Below are positions 36,915 through 49,013 of a stretch of 64,000 nt of DNA, in pieces. Where the stretch lies: assembly GCF_002162355.1 (NCBI RefSeq), contig NZ_CP021434.1, positions 1,148,501-1,212,500 on the forward strand. Reading direction: 5' to 3'. This DNA is from Tumebacillus avium (GTDB lineage Bacteria; Bacillota; Bacilli; Tumebacillales; Tumebacillaceae). Each line of letters opens with the position of its first letter. The first letter of the stretch is position 1. The notes under the pieces are model-generated. The model ran no database searches and was not told the origin of the DNA. It saw only the letters and a program-made list of their open reading frames with translations. The position numbers were made by a program, and so were the translations under genes.

Positions 36915-36931
36915 TTCGACTATATGCGACA
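36915..36931. promoter_or_regulatory. Tandem 0A boxes upstream of spo0F
   Basis: TTCGACT (36915-36921) and TGCGACA (36925-36931) each match the Spo0A box TTCGACA at 6 of 7, in the same orientation and exactly 10 bp apart, the helical-turn spacing bound by a Spo0A dimer. The rest of 36932-37011 is AT-rich without a gene. Confidence 0.5.
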
Positions 36932-37011
36932 AAATATTTTTAATAATGTGTAAAATTACGGGAGTTCAGATCGAATTATATGTGGAAAAAGGGGGCAGTA
37001 GAACAAGCGGT

Positions 37012-37188
37012 TTAGTTCAGCCGCTGTTGTTTGGAGAGGTCTTGCGGGTCGAGATTGTCGAGGCGCTGCTGAAGCTCTTCCACTTGGGAGGTGACAGTTT
37101 CCAACTGTTTTACCATCCGGTCTTGCAGATCGACCATCCGCTCGATGATCGACATCAAGTTGCGAATCATCTCGTCTTGATCAGCCAT
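37012..37188 (-). CDS. Small coiled-coil protein of unknown function
   Basis: A 58-residue protein beginning MADQDEMIRNLMSIIERMVD and continuing as an amphipathic Gln/Leu/Val heptad coiled coil to LSKQQRLN. There is no signal or membrane helix. GGAGCTG precedes the ATG at 37188. It lies downstream of the def terminator and upstream of the spo0F promoter region. I do not recognise a family. Confidence 0.65.
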   Translation of the reverse strand: MADQDEMIRNLMSIIERMVDLQDRMVKQLETVTSQVEELQQRLDNLDPQDLSKQQRLN

Positions 37189-37225
37189 ACGCTCAGCTCC
37201 TGTCTTGTCCCATTCCTCTTCATTA

Positions 37226-37258
37226 TGAAAAAACCCTTGCCGGTTCGCAAGGGTTTTG
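37226..37258 (-). terminator. Terminator at the end of the nad-coaX-def operon
   Basis: An 11-bp perfect stem (37230-37240 with 37247-37257), 6-base loop, then TTTCATA on the minus strand; it starts 7 bases after the def stop. Confidence 0.9.
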
Positions 37259-37264
37259 TTCACT

Positions 37265-37753
37265 TTATTCGGTTTCCTGCACTTCCGTCTCTTCGATCGG
37301 GTAGGTGTCGATCGCCTTGTCGGTGTACAAAATGCCGTCGAGATGGTCGATCTCATGCTGGAAGACGCGGGCAAAATAGCCATCTGCCGGCATCTCATAG
37401 GTATTGCCGTCGCGCTGCTGGAAGCGCAGGGTGAGCTTCTCAAAGCGCTCGACATTGCCGCGCAGTCCCGGAATGGACAGGCAGCCTTCCACGTCGACGA
37501 CCGAACCCTCTTTTTCCACGATCACGGGGTTGATCATCTCAATCAGGCCGCCGTGATCATCGCCGTAGTCGACGACGATCACGCGCTGCGAGATGCCGAC
37601 TTGCGGCGCGGCGAGGCCGATGCCGTTGTAGTCGTACATGGTGTCGGCCATGTCGTCGAGCAGTGTGAACAGCTCCTGGTCAAACTTGGTCACCGGCTCT
37701 GCGATCGCGCGCAGCACCGGGTTCGGATCGAGCACAACTGGTCTTACTGCCAC
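37265..37753 (-). CDS. def: Peptide deformylase
   Basis: Removes the N-formyl group from new proteins. The 162-residue protein has all three motifs: GIGLAAPQVG, EGCLSIPG (metal Cys) and QHEIDHLDG (two metal His and catalytic Glu). It is 17 bases downstream of coaX and is the last gene of the nad operon. Confidence 0.96.
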   Translation of the reverse strand: MAVRPVVLDPNPVLRAIAEPVTKFDQELFTLLDDMADTMYDYNGIGLAAPQVGISQRVIVVDYGDDHGGLIEMINPVIVEKEGSVVDVEGCLSIPGLRGNVERFEKLTLRFQQRDGNTYEMPADGYFARVFQHEIDHLDGILYTDKAIDTYPIEETEVQETE

Positions 37754-37770
37754 AGGCTTTTCCTCCCTTT

Positions 37771-38535
37771 TTACTGGTTGCGGTCCCAGATGATCCGCAG
37801 CCCGTCGAGCGTTAAATTGTCGTCCTGTATCTCGATCTCGAAGGACTCGGCGGAGATCAGGTTCGCCAGTCCCCCGGTCGCGATGACTTTGAACGGCAGG
37901 TTGAATTCTTTCTTAATTCGCGATACGATGCCGTCCACCTGCCCGGTGAAACCGTAGAGCACGCCGGACTGCATGGAGGTGATCGTGTTGCGGCCAACGA
38001 CGCTTGGCGGACGGGTGATCTCGATGCGCGGCAGCTTGGCCGCATGGCGGAACAAGGCTTCGGTCGAGATGTTGATGCCCGGCGCCACGACGCCGCCCAT
38101 ATAATCGCCGACATCGTTGATCACGCAGAAGGTGGTCGCCGTGCCGAAATCGACGATGATCAGCGGGTAGCCGTATTTTTCGATCGCGGCGACCGCGTTG
38201 ACGATGCGGTCCGCGCCGACTTCCCGCGGGTTTTCATACTTGATGTTCAGGCCGGTCTTCACGCCCGGTCCGATGACGATCGGCTTGTGGCCAAAGAACT
38301 TGTTCGACATCTTCTCCAGAGCAAACATCAGCGGCGGCACGACCGAAGAGATCGCGATGCCGGAGATTTCGTCGACGGTGATACCATTGTCGGCGAGCAT
38401 CATTTTCACGAGGATGCCCAGCTCATCTTCGGTGCGCTCGCGGATGGTCGCGATGCGCCAGTGATAGAGCAGGTCTTGCCCCTTGTATACGCCAAGCGTA
38501 ATATTCGTATTCCCTACATCCAGAACGAGTATCAT
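37771..38535 (-). CDS. coaX: Type III pantothenate kinase
   Basis: The first step of coenzyme A synthesis. The 254-residue protein has the ASKHA phosphate motifs [15 protein letters not shown] at the N-terminus and [14 protein letters not shown] (about 123-136), then GGVVAPGI. In B. subtilis coaX follows ftsH; here it follows nadC instead. Confidence 0.95.
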   Translation of the reverse strand: MILVLDVGNTNITLGVYKGQDLLYHWRIATIRERTEDELGILVKMMLADNGITVDEISGIAISSVVPPLMFALEKMSNKFFGHKPIVIGPGVKTGLNIKYENPREVGADRIVNAVAAIEKYGYPLIIVDFGTATTFCVINDVGDYMGGVVAPGINISTEALFRHAAKLPRIEITRPPSVVGRNTITSMQSGVLYGFTGQVDGIVSRIKKEFNLPFKVIATGGLANLISAESFEIEIQDDNLTLDGLRIIWDRNQ

Positions 38536-38552
38536 AAGTTTCCTTCTCCCGG

Positions 38553-39395
38553 TTATTTCGCGAGGATATCAAGCGAGATGTCGAGCGCTTTGATCGAATG
38601 GGTCAAAGCGCCGATCGAAATGTAGTCGACGCCCGTCTTGGCGATGTCGACGATCGTCTCTTCGGTCACGCCGCCCGATGCTTCGATCAGGGCGCGGCCG
38701 GCGATCTTTTCGACCGCTTCCCGCATCGTTTCCGGCGTCATGTTGTCGAGCATGATGATGTCCGCTTTTACTTCCAGCGCTTCATCGATCTGCTCCAAAG
38801 ACTCGACTTCCACCTCGACGCGCATCGTGTGTGGGATCTGGTGGCGGGCCGCCATGATCGCCTGCTTGACGCCGCCGGCGATCTCGATGTGGTTGTCTTT
38901 GATCAGCACCGCATCGAACAGGCCGAAGCGGTGGTTGCGTCCGCCGCCGGCGACAACCGCGTATTTTTCCAACGCGCGCAGGCCAGGCGTGGTCTTGCGG
39001 GTATCGACGATCTTGGCGTTGTAGTAGCGCACCAGCTCCACGAACTTCGACGTGCGGGTCGCGATCCCGGAGAGGCGCTGCAGGAAGTTGAGCGCCACGC
39101 GCTCGGCGATCAGGATCGAGCGGGCCGAGCCGCTGACTTCCATGATCGGCGTGCCTTTGGCGACCGCATCGCCGTCTTTGACCAGACGCTTGACTTCGAG
39201 CGTCGGGTCGACCAGTTGAAACGCAACTTCTGCCACATCCAGCCCGGCGATAATGCCAGGCTCCTTGGCGAGCAGGGTGCCATGGCCCCCTTTGTCTTTC
39301 GGGACGATGGAGTTGGTGGTGATGTCACCGGAACCGATATCTTCTTCTAGCGCGGCGCGAACCGCGCGTTCGATTACACGCTCATCAAGCAGCAT
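38553..39395 (-). CDS. nadC: Nicotinate-nucleotide pyrophosphorylase (quinolinate phosphoribosyltransferase)
   Basis: Converts quinolinate and PRPP to nicotinate mononucleotide. The 280-residue protein has [27 protein letters not shown] and [20 protein letters not shown], with the C-terminal SGGVTEETI. The start follows the nadB stop by one base (TGACATG), so it is coupled. Confidence 0.96.
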   Translation of the reverse strand: MLLDERVIERAVRAALEEDIGSGDITTNSIVPKDKGGHGTLLAKEPGIIAGLDVAEVAFQLVDPTLEVKRLVKDGDAVAKGTPIMEVSGSARSILIAERVALNFLQRLSGIATRTSKFVELVRYYNAKIVDTRKTTPGLRALEKYAVVAGGGRNHRFGLFDAVLIKDNHIEIAGGVKQAIMAARHQIPHTMRVEVEVESLEQIDEALEVKADIIMLDNMTPETMREAVEKIAGRALIEASGGVTEETIVDIAKTGVDYISIGALTHSIKALDISLDILAK

Positions 39396-39396
39396 G

Positions 39397-41016
39397 TCAG
39401 CACCTCTCTTCGATTACACCCACATCCTTTTGGAAGATGGTGTGTTTGAGCCAGGAGTCTTTTGCTTTCGGAAAATCATTGCGGAAGTGCCCGCCGCGAC
39501 TCTCTTCGCGGAGCAGGGCGGCCTGCGTGGTCAAAATTGCCGCCGTCAGCAGGTTGATGAACTCCCAGTCGCTTTTTTTGTTATACGTATGGGAGAGCAT
39601 CGGGACGTATTTGCCCAGTTCGGACAACGCGCGCTCCAGCGAATCGCGGGTGCGCTTGACGCCGACGTGGCGCACCATCACCTTTTGCAGGTGCAGGCGG
39701 CGGTTGTCGATCTTTTCAATCGGGCTCTTCATCACTTTTTCCGTCTTCGGAAGGAGGATGAATTCGCCGGTCTCCGTCTGCAGGAACGCTTCGATGCGCT
39801 CAGCGATGCGCTTGCCGAAGACGATCGCTTCCGACAAGGAGTTGGAGGCGAGACGATTCGCTCCGTGCACGCCGGTGCAGGAAACTTCCCCGCAGGCAAA
39901 CAGCCTTCTGACATTGGTTTCGCCATAGAGGTCGGTTTTTACACCGCCCATGACATAATGGGCAGCCGGCGCGACCGGAATCCAGTCGGTGGTCAGGTCG
40001 AGGCCGTACTGCAGGCAAAACTCATAGATCGTCGGAAAACGCGACTTGATCAGTTCATCGGGCTGGTGCGTGATGTCGAGGTAGATAAACGTCGCCTTCG
40101 TTTTCTCAATCTCCGAGACGATGGCGCGGGCGACGATGTCACGCGGGGCTAACTCGGCAAGTTCGTGGTACGCCGGCATAAAGCGCTCGCCGGCGATGTT
40201 GCGCAACACCGCGCCTTCCCCGCGCAACGCTTCGGAGATCAGGAAGCGCGGCGCTCCCGGATAGTTCAGCGTGGTCGGGTGGAACTGGATGAACTCCAAG
40301 TCCTGCAGTTTCGCGCCCGCGCGGTACGCCATCGCAAAACCGTCGGCGGTGGTGACACCCGGGTTGGACGTGTAGCGGTACATGTTGCCTGCGCCGCCGG
40401 TAGCGAGCACGGTCGCCTGGGATCGTATGTAATGGAGTGCTTTGTCCTTCTGGTAGAGCACGCCTTTGCAGGAACCGTGTTCGGAGGTGATCAGGTCGAG
40501 CGCAAACGCGTCTTCGATCACTTCGATGCGCGGGTTCTGACGCACTTGCACGGCCAGCGCGCGGACGATCTCCGCTCCGGTCGCATCGCCGTTGGCGTGC
40601 AGGATGCGGCGTCTGCTGTGCGCGCCTTCGCGGGTCAGGGCCAGATGCTCGCCTTCTGCGTCATGCTCCGTGTCGAACTGGGTGCCGAGGCGGATCAAGT
40701 CGTTCACCAGGTCCGGGCCTTCGTTGACGAGGACTTCAACAGCGGCGAGATCGTTCAGACCGGCGCCTGCCATCATCGTGTCTTCTCGATGCAAGTCAGG
40801 GGAATCGCCTTCGGCGATGGCCGCAGCGATTCCCCCTTGTGCCCGGTTGGTATTGCTCTCGGTGAGACCTTTTTTGCAAAGGATGATGACGTTTGCATAT
40901 TCGCTGATCTTCAAAGCGGTATACATGCCGGCGATGCCGGTGCCGATCACGACGACGTCGGTGTCATGGGTGGTAACGTCTTCTGCCTTAAAGTTGGCTA
41001 TGAATCGTGAGAACAT
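39397..41016 (-). CDS. nadB: L-aspartate oxidase
   Basis: An FAD enzyme that makes iminoaspartate for quinolinate. The 539-residue length is full. FAD-binding VVVIGTGIAGMYTALK at the N-terminus, SNTNRAQGGIAAA, and the active-site HPTTL and PRFLISEALRGEGA with HYVMGGVKTD are present. GAAGGAG precedes the ATG. Second gene of the operon, 49 bases after nadA. Confidence 0.96.
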   Translation of the reverse strand: MFSRFIANFKAEDVTTHDTDVVVIGTGIAGMYTALKISEYANVIILCKKGLTESNTNRAQGGIAAAIAEGDSPDLHREDTMMAGAGLNDLAAVEVLVNEGPDLVNDLIRLGTQFDTEHDAEGEHLALTREGAHSRRRILHANGDATGAEIVRALAVQVRQNPRIEVIEDAFALDLITSEHGSCKGVLYQKDKALHYIRSQATVLATGGAGNMYRYTSNPGVTTADGFAMAYRAGAKLQDLEFIQFHPTTLNYPGAPRFLISEALRGEGAVLRNIAGERFMPAYHELAELAPRDIVARAIVSEIEKTKATFIYLDITHQPDELIKSRFPTIYEFCLQYGLDLTTDWIPVAPAAHYVMGGVKTDLYGETNVRRLFACGEVSCTGVHGANRLASNSLSEAIVFGKRIAERIEAFLQTETGEFILLPKTEKVMKSPIEKIDNRRLHLQKVMVRHVGVKRTRDSLERALSELGKYVPMLSHTYNKKSDWEFINLLTAAILTTQAALLREESRGGHFRNDFPKAKDSWLKHTIFQKDVGVIEERC

Positions 41017-41065
41017 CTGGATGTGTCTCCTTCACCGAGCTGCGTGTTGTTCTGCTGGCCGGAAA

Positions 41066-42010
41066 TTACTTCGGTACGATCTCAAGCATGCGGTCGAGCG
41101 AACGGCGGGCTTTTTCAGCCACTTCCGGGTCCACTTCGATCTGCGGCTGCATCGTCTCCAGCGCCCGCACCATCTTTTTGACGTTGTGAACTTTCATGTT
41201 CGGGCAGACCATGTAGCGCGATGCGAAGTGGAACGTCTTCTCCGGCGATTCCTTCTCCAGCATGTAACGCACGCCTTCTTCGGTCGCCACGATGTAGTTC
41301 TCGAAGTTCGACTCGCGGCAGTATTTGAGAATGCCGGTCGTGGAACCGACATAGTCGCCAAGCGCGACCACTTCCGGGCGGCATTCCGGATGCACGACGA
41401 TCGGCGCGTCCGGGTACTCAGCTTTCAGCGCCAAGACTTCTTCCGGGGTCAGCAGGTCATGCGTGTTGCAGTAGCCTTGCCAGATGATCATCTTCTTGTC
41501 GGTGAACTGCGAGACGTAGTGGCCGAGGTTCTTGTCCGGCACCCAGATGATCTCGTCAGACTCGACGGAGTTGATCACTTTCAAAGCGTTGGAGGAGGTA
41601 CAGCAGATGTCTGTTTCCGCTTTCACTTCCGCCGAGGTGTTGACGTATGCAACAACCGTTGCGTTCGGATGCTCCGCCTTCAGCTTGCGCAGTCCGTCGC
41701 CGGTGACCATGTCGGCCATCGGGCAGCCGGAGCGCTCGTCGGGCATCAACACGATTTTATTTGGATTGAGAATTTTTGCACTTTCGGCCATAAAGTGAAC
41801 GCCGCAAAAGAGGATGACATCTGCGTCGGTGTCTTTTGCCTTTTGCGCGAGGCCAAAGGAGTCACCGATATAGTCTGCCACTTCTTGCACTTCGCCCCGC
41901 ATGTAGTAGTGGGCGAGGATGATGGCGTTGCGTTCTTTTTTCAGTTGAAGCAGTCGTTCTTTGTATTGATCGAGCTGTTCACGATTTGGAGCTGATTGGA
42001 GTGTGGCCAT
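41066..42010 (-). CDS. nadA: Quinolinate synthase
   Basis: A [4Fe-4S] enzyme that condenses iminoaspartate with dihydroxyacetone phosphate. The protein is about 314 residues. The three cluster cysteines are in DERSGCPMADM, HPECRPEV and RYMVCPNMKVH. YMRGEVQEVADYIGDS and the HF motif GVHFMAESAKI are also seen. The ATG at 42010 has AAGGGGG upstream; a TTG at 42031 is less likely. It is the first gene of the operon, directly behind the promoter at 42065-42093. Confidence 0.95.
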   Translation of the reverse strand: MATLQSAPNREQLDQYKERLLQLKKERNAIILAHYYMRGEVQEVADYIGDSFGLAQKAKDTDADVILFCGVHFMAESAKILNPNKIVLMPDERSGCPMADMVTGDGLRKLKAEHPNATVVAYVNTSAEVKAETDICCTSSNALKVINSVESDEIIWVPDKNLGHYVSQFTDKKMIIWQGYCNTHDLLTPEEVLALKAEYPDAPIVVHPECRPEVVALGDYVGSTTGILKYCRESNFENYIVATEEGVRYMLEKESPEKTFHFASRYMVCPNMKVHNVKKMVRALETMQPQIEVDPEVAEKARRSLDRMLEIVPK

Positions 42011-42064
42011 CTCGGACAGTGCCCCCTTCAATTGAAAATGGGCTGATTATGCCTATTTTCTGTC

Positions 42065-42093
42065 ATTCTAACTCTGATCGGGTAAAGTGTCAA
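42065..42093 (-). promoter_or_regulatory. Sigma-A promoter of the nadA operon
   Basis: On the minus strand a perfect TTGACA (42093-42088), 17 bases, then TAGAAT (42070-42065). The -10 lies 55 bases before the nadA start. Confidence 0.8.
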
Positions 42094-42111
42094 TTTGACA
42101 AAAACTTGTCA
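42088..42111. promoter_or_regulatory. Overlapping inverted repeats at the nadA promoter, candidate operator
   Basis: TGTCAA-T-TTGACA (42088-42100) is a 13-base palindrome covering the -35, and TGACAA-AAAC-TTGTCA (42096-42111) is a second inverted repeat sharing its right arm. Another TGTCA is at 42061. A repressor bound here would block the promoter; a nicotinate/NAD-responsive NadR/NiaR-type repressor is the obvious but unproven candidate. Confidence 0.5.
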
Positions 42112-42177
42112 CAAAAGTTAGAAAGTGCGGCTTTGTTTTAGTATGCCCGAGACGGCTTTTGTGTTGTGTGGGAAGTT

Positions 42178-43878
42178 CTAGAACAGTCCGGTGATCTTGC
42201 CTTCTTCAAGCAGGTCCATGTTCATTGCGGCCGGCACTTTCGGCAGGCCCGGCATGGTCATGATGTCGCCGGTGATCGCTACGATAAAGCCTGCGCCCGC
42301 CGAGATCTTCAGCTCGCGGATCGTGATCGTAAAGCCTTCCGGACGGCCGCGCAGGTTCGGATTGTCGGAAAAAGAGTACTGGGTCTTGGCCATGCAGACC
42401 GGCAGATGGCTGAGCCCCATCTCTTCGATGCGCTTGAGCATCGTCTGCGCCTTCGAGGTGTATTGCACGCCTTCACCGCCATACACTTCGCGGACGATCG
42501 TTTCGATTTTGTCGGGGATGCTGTCCGTCTCATTGTAGAGGTACATCAGGCTGCCCGGACGGGTGTTGACGATCTCCAGCACCTGCTTCGCCAGGTCGAG
42601 GCCGCCTTCACTGCCTTTGGTAAACACTTCGGACAGCGCGACCGGAATCCCGTTGTCCTGGCACCAGTTGGTGACGACGGCGATCTCTTCCGGGCTGTCG
42701 GTCGGGAACTTGTTGATCGCCACGACGACCGGGATGTTAAACATCTGCACGTTCTCGATGTGCTTGGACAGGTTGGCCAAGCCTTGCTGCACCGCTTCGG
42801 TGTTTGGCGTGCCGAGGTTGGCTTTGTCCACGCCGCCGTGCATTTTCAGCGCGCGGATCGTTGCCACGACAACGGTCGCCGACGGGGACAGGCCCGCTTG
42901 GCGGCACTTGATGTGAAAGAACTTCTCCGCGCCAAGATCTGCGCCAAAACCGGCTTCGGTGACAACATAGTCGGCGAGCTTCAGCGCCATCTTCGTCGCC
43001 AGCACGGAGTTGCAGCCGTGGGCGATGTTCGCAAACGGACCGCCGTGCACAAGCGCCGGGGTGTGCTCCAGCGTTTGCACGAGGTTGGGCTGGATCGCGT
43101 CTTTGAGCAGCACAGCCATCGCGCCTTCTGCGCCGAGTTCGGCGACGGTGACCGGCGCTTTGTCGGTGTTGTAGCCGATGATCATTTTCTTCAAGCGCTC
43201 TTTGAGGTCTTGCTCGTCCTGCGCAAGGCAGAGCACCGCCATGACTTCGGAAGCGACGGTGATGTCGAAGCCGCTCTCACGCGGCACGCCGTTGGCCGGG
43301 CCGCCGAGACCGACGACGATCTGGCGCAGGGCGCGGTCGTTCATGTCGAGCACGCGGTTCCAGGTGATGCGGCGCACGTCGAGGCGCAGTTGGTTGCCTT
43401 GATGGATGTGGTTGTCGATCAGGGCGGCGAGCAGGTTATGCGCTGAGGTGATCGCATGGAAGTCGCCGGTGAAGTGCAGGTTGATGTCTTCCATCGGGAC
43501 GATCTGCGAATAGCCGCCGCCGGCCGCGCCGCCTTTCATGCCGAAGGACGGGCCGAGGGACGGCTCGCGCAGGCAGATCATCGCGTTTTGTTCGGTGTCT
43601 TGAAGCAATTTGCCAAGCGCTTGTCCAAGGCCGACGGTCGTCGTCGACTTGCCTTCGCCCGCCGGGGTCGGCGAGATCGCCGTGACGAGGATCAGCTTGC
43701 CGTTTTCTTTGTTTTGCAGACGGCGGTAGACGTCCAGCGAAATCTTGGCTTTGTATTTGCCGTATTGCTCAATATCGTCAGGGGTCAGGCCCACTTGTGC
43801 TGCGATCTCCTGGATCGGACGCAGGGTCGCTGCTTGGGCGATCTCGATGTCTGATTTCATGCGCTGTTCGGTTGACAT
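42178..43878 (-). CDS. fhs: Formate-tetrahydrofolate ligase
   Basis: Activates formate with ATP to 10-formyl-THF. The 566-residue protein has the nucleotide loop [16 protein letters not shown] (about 67-82), [19 protein letters not shown] and the C-terminal [21 protein letters not shown] precedes the ATG. It follows the HD-GYP gene by 14 bases. No THF riboswitch-like fold is visible upstream, and no clear terminator follows. Confidence 0.95.
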   Translation of the reverse strand: MSTEQRMKSDIEIAQAATLRPIQEIAAQVGLTPDDIEQYGKYKAKISLDVYRRLQNKENGKLILVTAISPTPAGEGKSTTTVGLGQALGKLLQDTEQNAMICLREPSLGPSFGMKGGAAGGGYSQIVPMEDINLHFTGDFHAITSAHNLLAALIDNHIHQGNQLRLDVRRITWNRVLDMNDRALRQIVVGLGGPANGVPRESGFDITVASEVMAVLCLAQDEQDLKERLKKMIIGYNTDKAPVTVAELGAEGAMAVLLKDAIQPNLVQTLEHTPALVHGGPFANIAHGCNSVLATKMALKLADYVVTEAGFGADLGAEKFFHIKCRQAGLSPSATVVVATIRALKMHGGVDKANLGTPNTEAVQQGLANLSKHIENVQMFNIPVVVAINKFPTDSPEEIAVVTNWCQDNGIPVALSEVFTKGSEGGLDLAKQVLEIVNTRPGSLMYLYNETDSIPDKIETIVREVYGGEGVQYTSKAQTMLKRIEEMGLSHLPVCMAKTQYSFSDNPNLRGRPEGFTITIRELKISAGAGFIVAITGDIMTMPGLPKVPAAMNMDLLEEGKITGLF

Positions 43879-43892
43879 GGTATCGACGCTCC

Positions 43893-44975
43893 TTAACTTT
43901 CACATGCAGTGATCAAAGTGGTGAGGTGATCCATCAGGTTGACTTCGTACGGTTCCACAGTGCGCCCCTGCGCGTCTTGAAGCACTCGGATCACCGGGCG
44001 CTGGGGGTGGATCGGGTTCTGGCGGATGATCACACCCGTCTCCCCCGTGTTGAGCTTGACGGTGAGGCCGCTCGGGTAGATGGCGACCGTTTTCAGGAAC
44101 AGCTCGACGATCTCGCGGTCAAACTGGGTGCCGCACGCGCCGAGCAGCAGCTCCAACGCTTCATGCGGCAGGTGCCCTTTGCGGTAGACGCGGTTGGCGG
44201 TAAGCGCCTCGTAGACGTCGGCGACGGCGGTGATTTTGCCGAAGATGTGCATCTCGTCGCCTTTTAAGCCGCGCGGGTATCCTTTGCCGTCGACGCGCTC
44301 ATGGTGCTGGAGCGCCACATGCGCGGAGACGGCCGAGATGTCGTCTTGCTGGCGGAGCATCTCGTAGCCGATCATCGGATGCTGCTTGATGATCTCGTAT
44401 TCTTCCGGGGTCAGTCTGCCCGGTTTGTTTAAGATCTCCTGGGGCAGGCGCAACTTCCCGATATCGTGAAGCAGCGTGCCGACGCCAAGGTCGAGCAACT
44501 GCTTTTCGGACAAGCCGTATTCAATGCCGATCGCCAGCGCCATCAGAGCGACGTTCACCGAGTGGTGATAGAGAAATCCATCGGTGGTGTAGATGTTCGA
44601 GACGCTCAGCAGCAGATCGGGCTTGCTCTTCATTTCATGCAAGACGGTATCGAACAGGCGGCGGATGTTGCGCCCGTTCAGATCCTGATAAAACTGGCGC
44701 GGGTGCTGCTCCGAAGTCTGGACGCTCTGCAAGGTGCTGTAGACGAGTTGCAGGGCTTCTTGACGCGTCTCTTGGGAGATGGCCTCTTCGATCACCACGT
44801 CCTCGGTGCGGGCGTCTTCGATGTAAACGGACGTGATGCCCATGTTCAGCAGCCGGTTGACGAGGCTGTCCGATAAGACGATCCCGATGTTTAGCAGAAT
44901 GAGCCCTTTTTCGTCTAAGAGCGGCTGGGCGAGTCGGGTTCCTGGTGTGATGTTCAGCAGCGATGCGAGTCTCAA
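43893..44975 (-). CDS. HD-GYP domain protein, probable cyclic-di-GMP phosphodiesterase
   Basis: A protein of about 360 residues. The N-terminal part (to about 130) is a sensor-like region with no membrane segment. The HD-GYP domain has [48 protein letters not shown] and [15 protein letters not shown]: the HD metal ligands and the GYP motif are intact. The known activity is cleavage of c-di-GMP. The TTG at 44975 has GGGTGG upstream and is preferred to 44996, which lies next to the ftsH terminator. Cotranscribed with fhs. Confidence 0.88.
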   Translation of the reverse strand: MRLASLLNITPGTRLAQPLLDEKGLILLNIGIVLSDSLVNRLLNMGITSVYIEDARTEDVVIEEAISQETRQEALQLVYSTLQSVQTSEQHPRQFYQDLNGRNIRRLFDTVLHEMKSKPDLLLSVSNIYTTDGFLYHHSVNVALMALAIGIEYGLSEKQLLDLGVGTLLHDIGKLRLPQEILNKPGRLTPEEYEIIKQHPMIGYEMLRQQDDISAVSAHVALQHHERVDGKGYPRGLKGDEMHIFGKITAVADVYEALTANRVYRKGHLPHEALELLLGACGTQFDREIVELFLKTVAIYPSGLTVKLNTGETGVIIRQNPIHPQRPVIRVLQDAQGRTVEPYEVNLMDHLTTLITACES

Positions 44976-44994
44976 GTTGTTTCTTCCACCCTTC

Positions 44995-45031
44995 AAAAAA
45001 ACACCTGCCGTAGGAGCGACAGGTGTTTTTT
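44995..45031 (-). terminator. Terminator at the end of ftsH
   Basis: AAAAACACCTG pairs with CAGGTGTTTTT (44997-45007 with 45020-45030) and is followed by T on the minus strand, 16 bases after the ftsH stop. Confidence 0.85.
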
Positions 45032-45046
45032 CTAAAGTCTCCAGTT

Positions 45047-46969
<1,923 letters not shown>

Positions 46970-47018
46970 TCCTTACCTCCTCTCGGCACCCCAGGTACCA
47001 CATACGCCCGATTCGCGT

Positions 47019-47558
47019 TTAGGATTGATAAACTTCCGGTTTCAGAACCCCGACATAGGGGAGGTTGCGGTATCGCTCCGCAAAATCCAGACCGTAGCCT
47101 ACGATGAAGTGGTCCGGCACGGAGAACCCGAGATAGTCCGGGGAAATCTCAACTTGGCGGCGCTCCGGCTTGTCGAGCAGCGCTGCGACTTTGACCGAAG
47201 CGGCATTTCTTTGTTCCAGCAGGTTCTTTAAATAATGCAGGGTCAGACCCGTGTCGATGATGTCTTCCACGATCAGCACGTGACGCCCTTCAATGCTCTT
47301 GTCGAGGTCTTTGATGATCCGCACGACGCCGGAGGACTCGGAGGACTTGCCATAGCTTGAAACCGCCATAAAGTCCATCTCCACGACCATGCCGATCCGT
47401 TTGACCAGATCGCCCATAAACATCGCGGCGCCTTTCAAGATGCCGATGACGAGCAATTCTTTTCCCTGATACTCACGGGTGATGAGTTCGCCAAGCTCGC
47501 GCACTTTCGCGGCTACTTCTTCTTCGGTGAAGAGAATCTCTTGCACATCTGTATGCAT
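47019..47558 (-). CDS. hpt: Hypoxanthine phosphoribosyltransferase
   Basis: Salvages hypoxanthine to IMP. The 179-residue protein has the PRPP loop [14 protein letters not shown] (about 93-106), [13 protein letters not shown] and the late aromatic [22 protein letters not shown] lies 12 bases before the ATG. It is 24 bases after tilS, in the conserved tilS-hpt-ftsH order. Confidence 0.96.
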   Translation of the reverse strand: MHTDVQEILFTEEEVAAKVRELGELITREYQGKELLVIGILKGAAMFMGDLVKRIGMVVEMDFMAVSSYGKSSESSGVVRIIKDLDKSIEGRHVLIVEDIIDTGLTLHYLKNLLEQRNAASVKVAALLDKPERRQVEISPDYLGFSVPDHFIVGYGLDFAERYRNLPYVGVLKPEVYQS

Positions 47559-47582
47559 AGGTTCGTGTACCCCCCTGAAAAA

Positions 47583-49013
47583 TTAAGAGAGCCGCAGCGC
47601 CCGAAGGACGAGCGTTCTTTGAGTCTTGTCGGTGACCATTGCCTGCTGCCCCCGCCGGATGCCAACCACCCAGGCGATCTCGTTGTCGATACAAAAGAGC
47701 GGCCACGTCATGCGCTTATGTTTAGGCACTTTGGCGTCAACGAACACATCGCTGATCAGCTTGGTGCCCCGCATTCCGAAGGGTCGGAATCCGTCGCCTT
47801 TTTCCCATGTCCGTATGTATATGCAGGAGCCGGACAATTCATCAGCATCGAATTGGGCTTCCCAGGCGTCTGTCGGACGAGGCGGCACTCCAAGTGTCAC
47901 TTCGGCCTCCAAACGGAATGCAAATCCCGGCGGTTCTACCGATAGTTTCAACGCGCCTTGAAGCAATTCCTTGCTCAACACAAATTGTGGCGGCAAAGAA
48001 ACCGTTTTCGCAGCGATTGGCTGCGAAACGCTTACATAGGCGTCATTGTACTCGCGCCAAGCCGAGACCCCGCCAGGCAGGGACAATCGGCCGCTCGGCG
48101 ATGAGCTGACCAACAGGGAGCGGATGTTTTCGATATGTACTTGCTCCCATTGGATGGTATGTCCGCACAGATAATATAATATTAGTGTAATTACCCGTCG
48201 TTGTAAAGGAAGCGGACTTTCAACAAAATGTTCACAATTGACTTTTAAACGACCCGCTCCCGCCGGGGTGACGCCTTCTGTGAAGCGCGCGTAGGCCAAC
48301 TCCTCCAAATAGCTCTCATCTTCCCGCGCCAACTGGGACAGCTGGAGCAGCGCGGACTTCACCCCCTCGTTGTACCCGGAGGCGAGTTCGGGGAAAAGTT
48401 GTAATCGTATCTTATTACGAATGTATTTTAATGATGCATTGGAAGCGTCTTCCCGATACCTGATTCCCTGTATTTTGGCATACATTTCGATCTCGTTCCG
48501 CCAGATTTCAAGCAACGGACGAATGTAAAAGATCCCGTCTTCCAGCCGCTTGGCTCTGATGCCGGTGAGCCCTCGCGTTGAAGTTCCGCGAATGATGCGC
48601 ATCATCACGGTCTCAGCCTGATCATCGGCATGATGTGCTGTGATTATTTTTGTGCATCGATGCGCAACGGCAGTTTCTCTAAAGAATTTATAACGCACAT
48701 CTCTCGCAGCCGATTGTATTGAAATCTTGTGTTTTTTCGCATGGTTCGCCACATCGAACGACCCGGCGTAGACCGGAAGACCGTAACGCTCTGCCAGCCT
48801 TTCCACAAATCCGACATCCCCTTTCGAGGCCTTCCCCCGCAATCCATGATCGACAGTAACGACCGCCAGATGAAGGTTCCATTTCGCTTTTAGCTTATTG
48901 AGCACATCGAGCAGAACGCAGGAGTCGACGCCGCCGGAGACGGCGACCAGCACCCGGTCCCCTTTTGCCAACAGCTCCTGCCGGGAGATCGACTCAGCGA
49001 CTTTTTCCAGCAC
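47583..49013 (-). CDS. tilS: tRNA(Ile)-lysidine synthetase
   Basis: Converts C34 of the CAU-anticodon tRNA-Ile to lysidine. The protein is about 476 residues. The ATP PP-loop is VAVSGGVDSCVLLDVL (N-terminus). Also seen are VDHGLRGKAS, TAHHADDQAETVMMR and RPLLEIWRNEIEMYA, then the C-terminal TilS domains. The GTG at 49013 has GGAGGGG five bases upstream. It overlaps the upstream exporter gene by 20 bases. The stretch 48150-48480 is noticeably AT-richer than the flanks. Confidence 0.95.
   Translation of the reverse strand: MLEKVAESISRQELLAKGDRVLVAVSGGVDSCVLLDVLNKLKAKWNLHLAVVTVDHGLRGKASKGDVGFVERLAERYGLPVYAGSFDVANHAKKHKISIQSAARDVRYKFFRETAVAHRCTKIITAHHADDQAETVMMRIIRGTSTRGLTGIRAKRLEDGIFYIRPLLEIWRNEIEMYAKIQGIRYREDASNASLKYIRNKIRLQLFPELASGYNEGVKSALLQLSQLAREDESYLEELAYARFTEGVTPAGAGRLKVNCEHFVESPLPLQRRVITLILYYLCGHTIQWEQVHIENIRSLLVSSSPSGRLSLPGGVSAWREYNDAYVSVSQPIAAKTVSLPPQFVLSKELLQGALKLSVEPPGFAFRLEAEVTLGVPPRPTDAWEAQFDADELSGSCIYIRTWEKGDGFRPFGMRGTKLISDVFVDAKVPKHKRMTWPLFCIDNEIAWVVGIRRGQQAMVTDKTQRTLVLRALRLS

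Noticed and set aside
43879..44995. THF or other riboswitch ahead of fhs or the HD-GYP gene
   Set aside because: The spacing between these genes is too short (14 bases) and no structured leader is visible; likewise no glycine riboswitch ahead of glyA (40-base leader).
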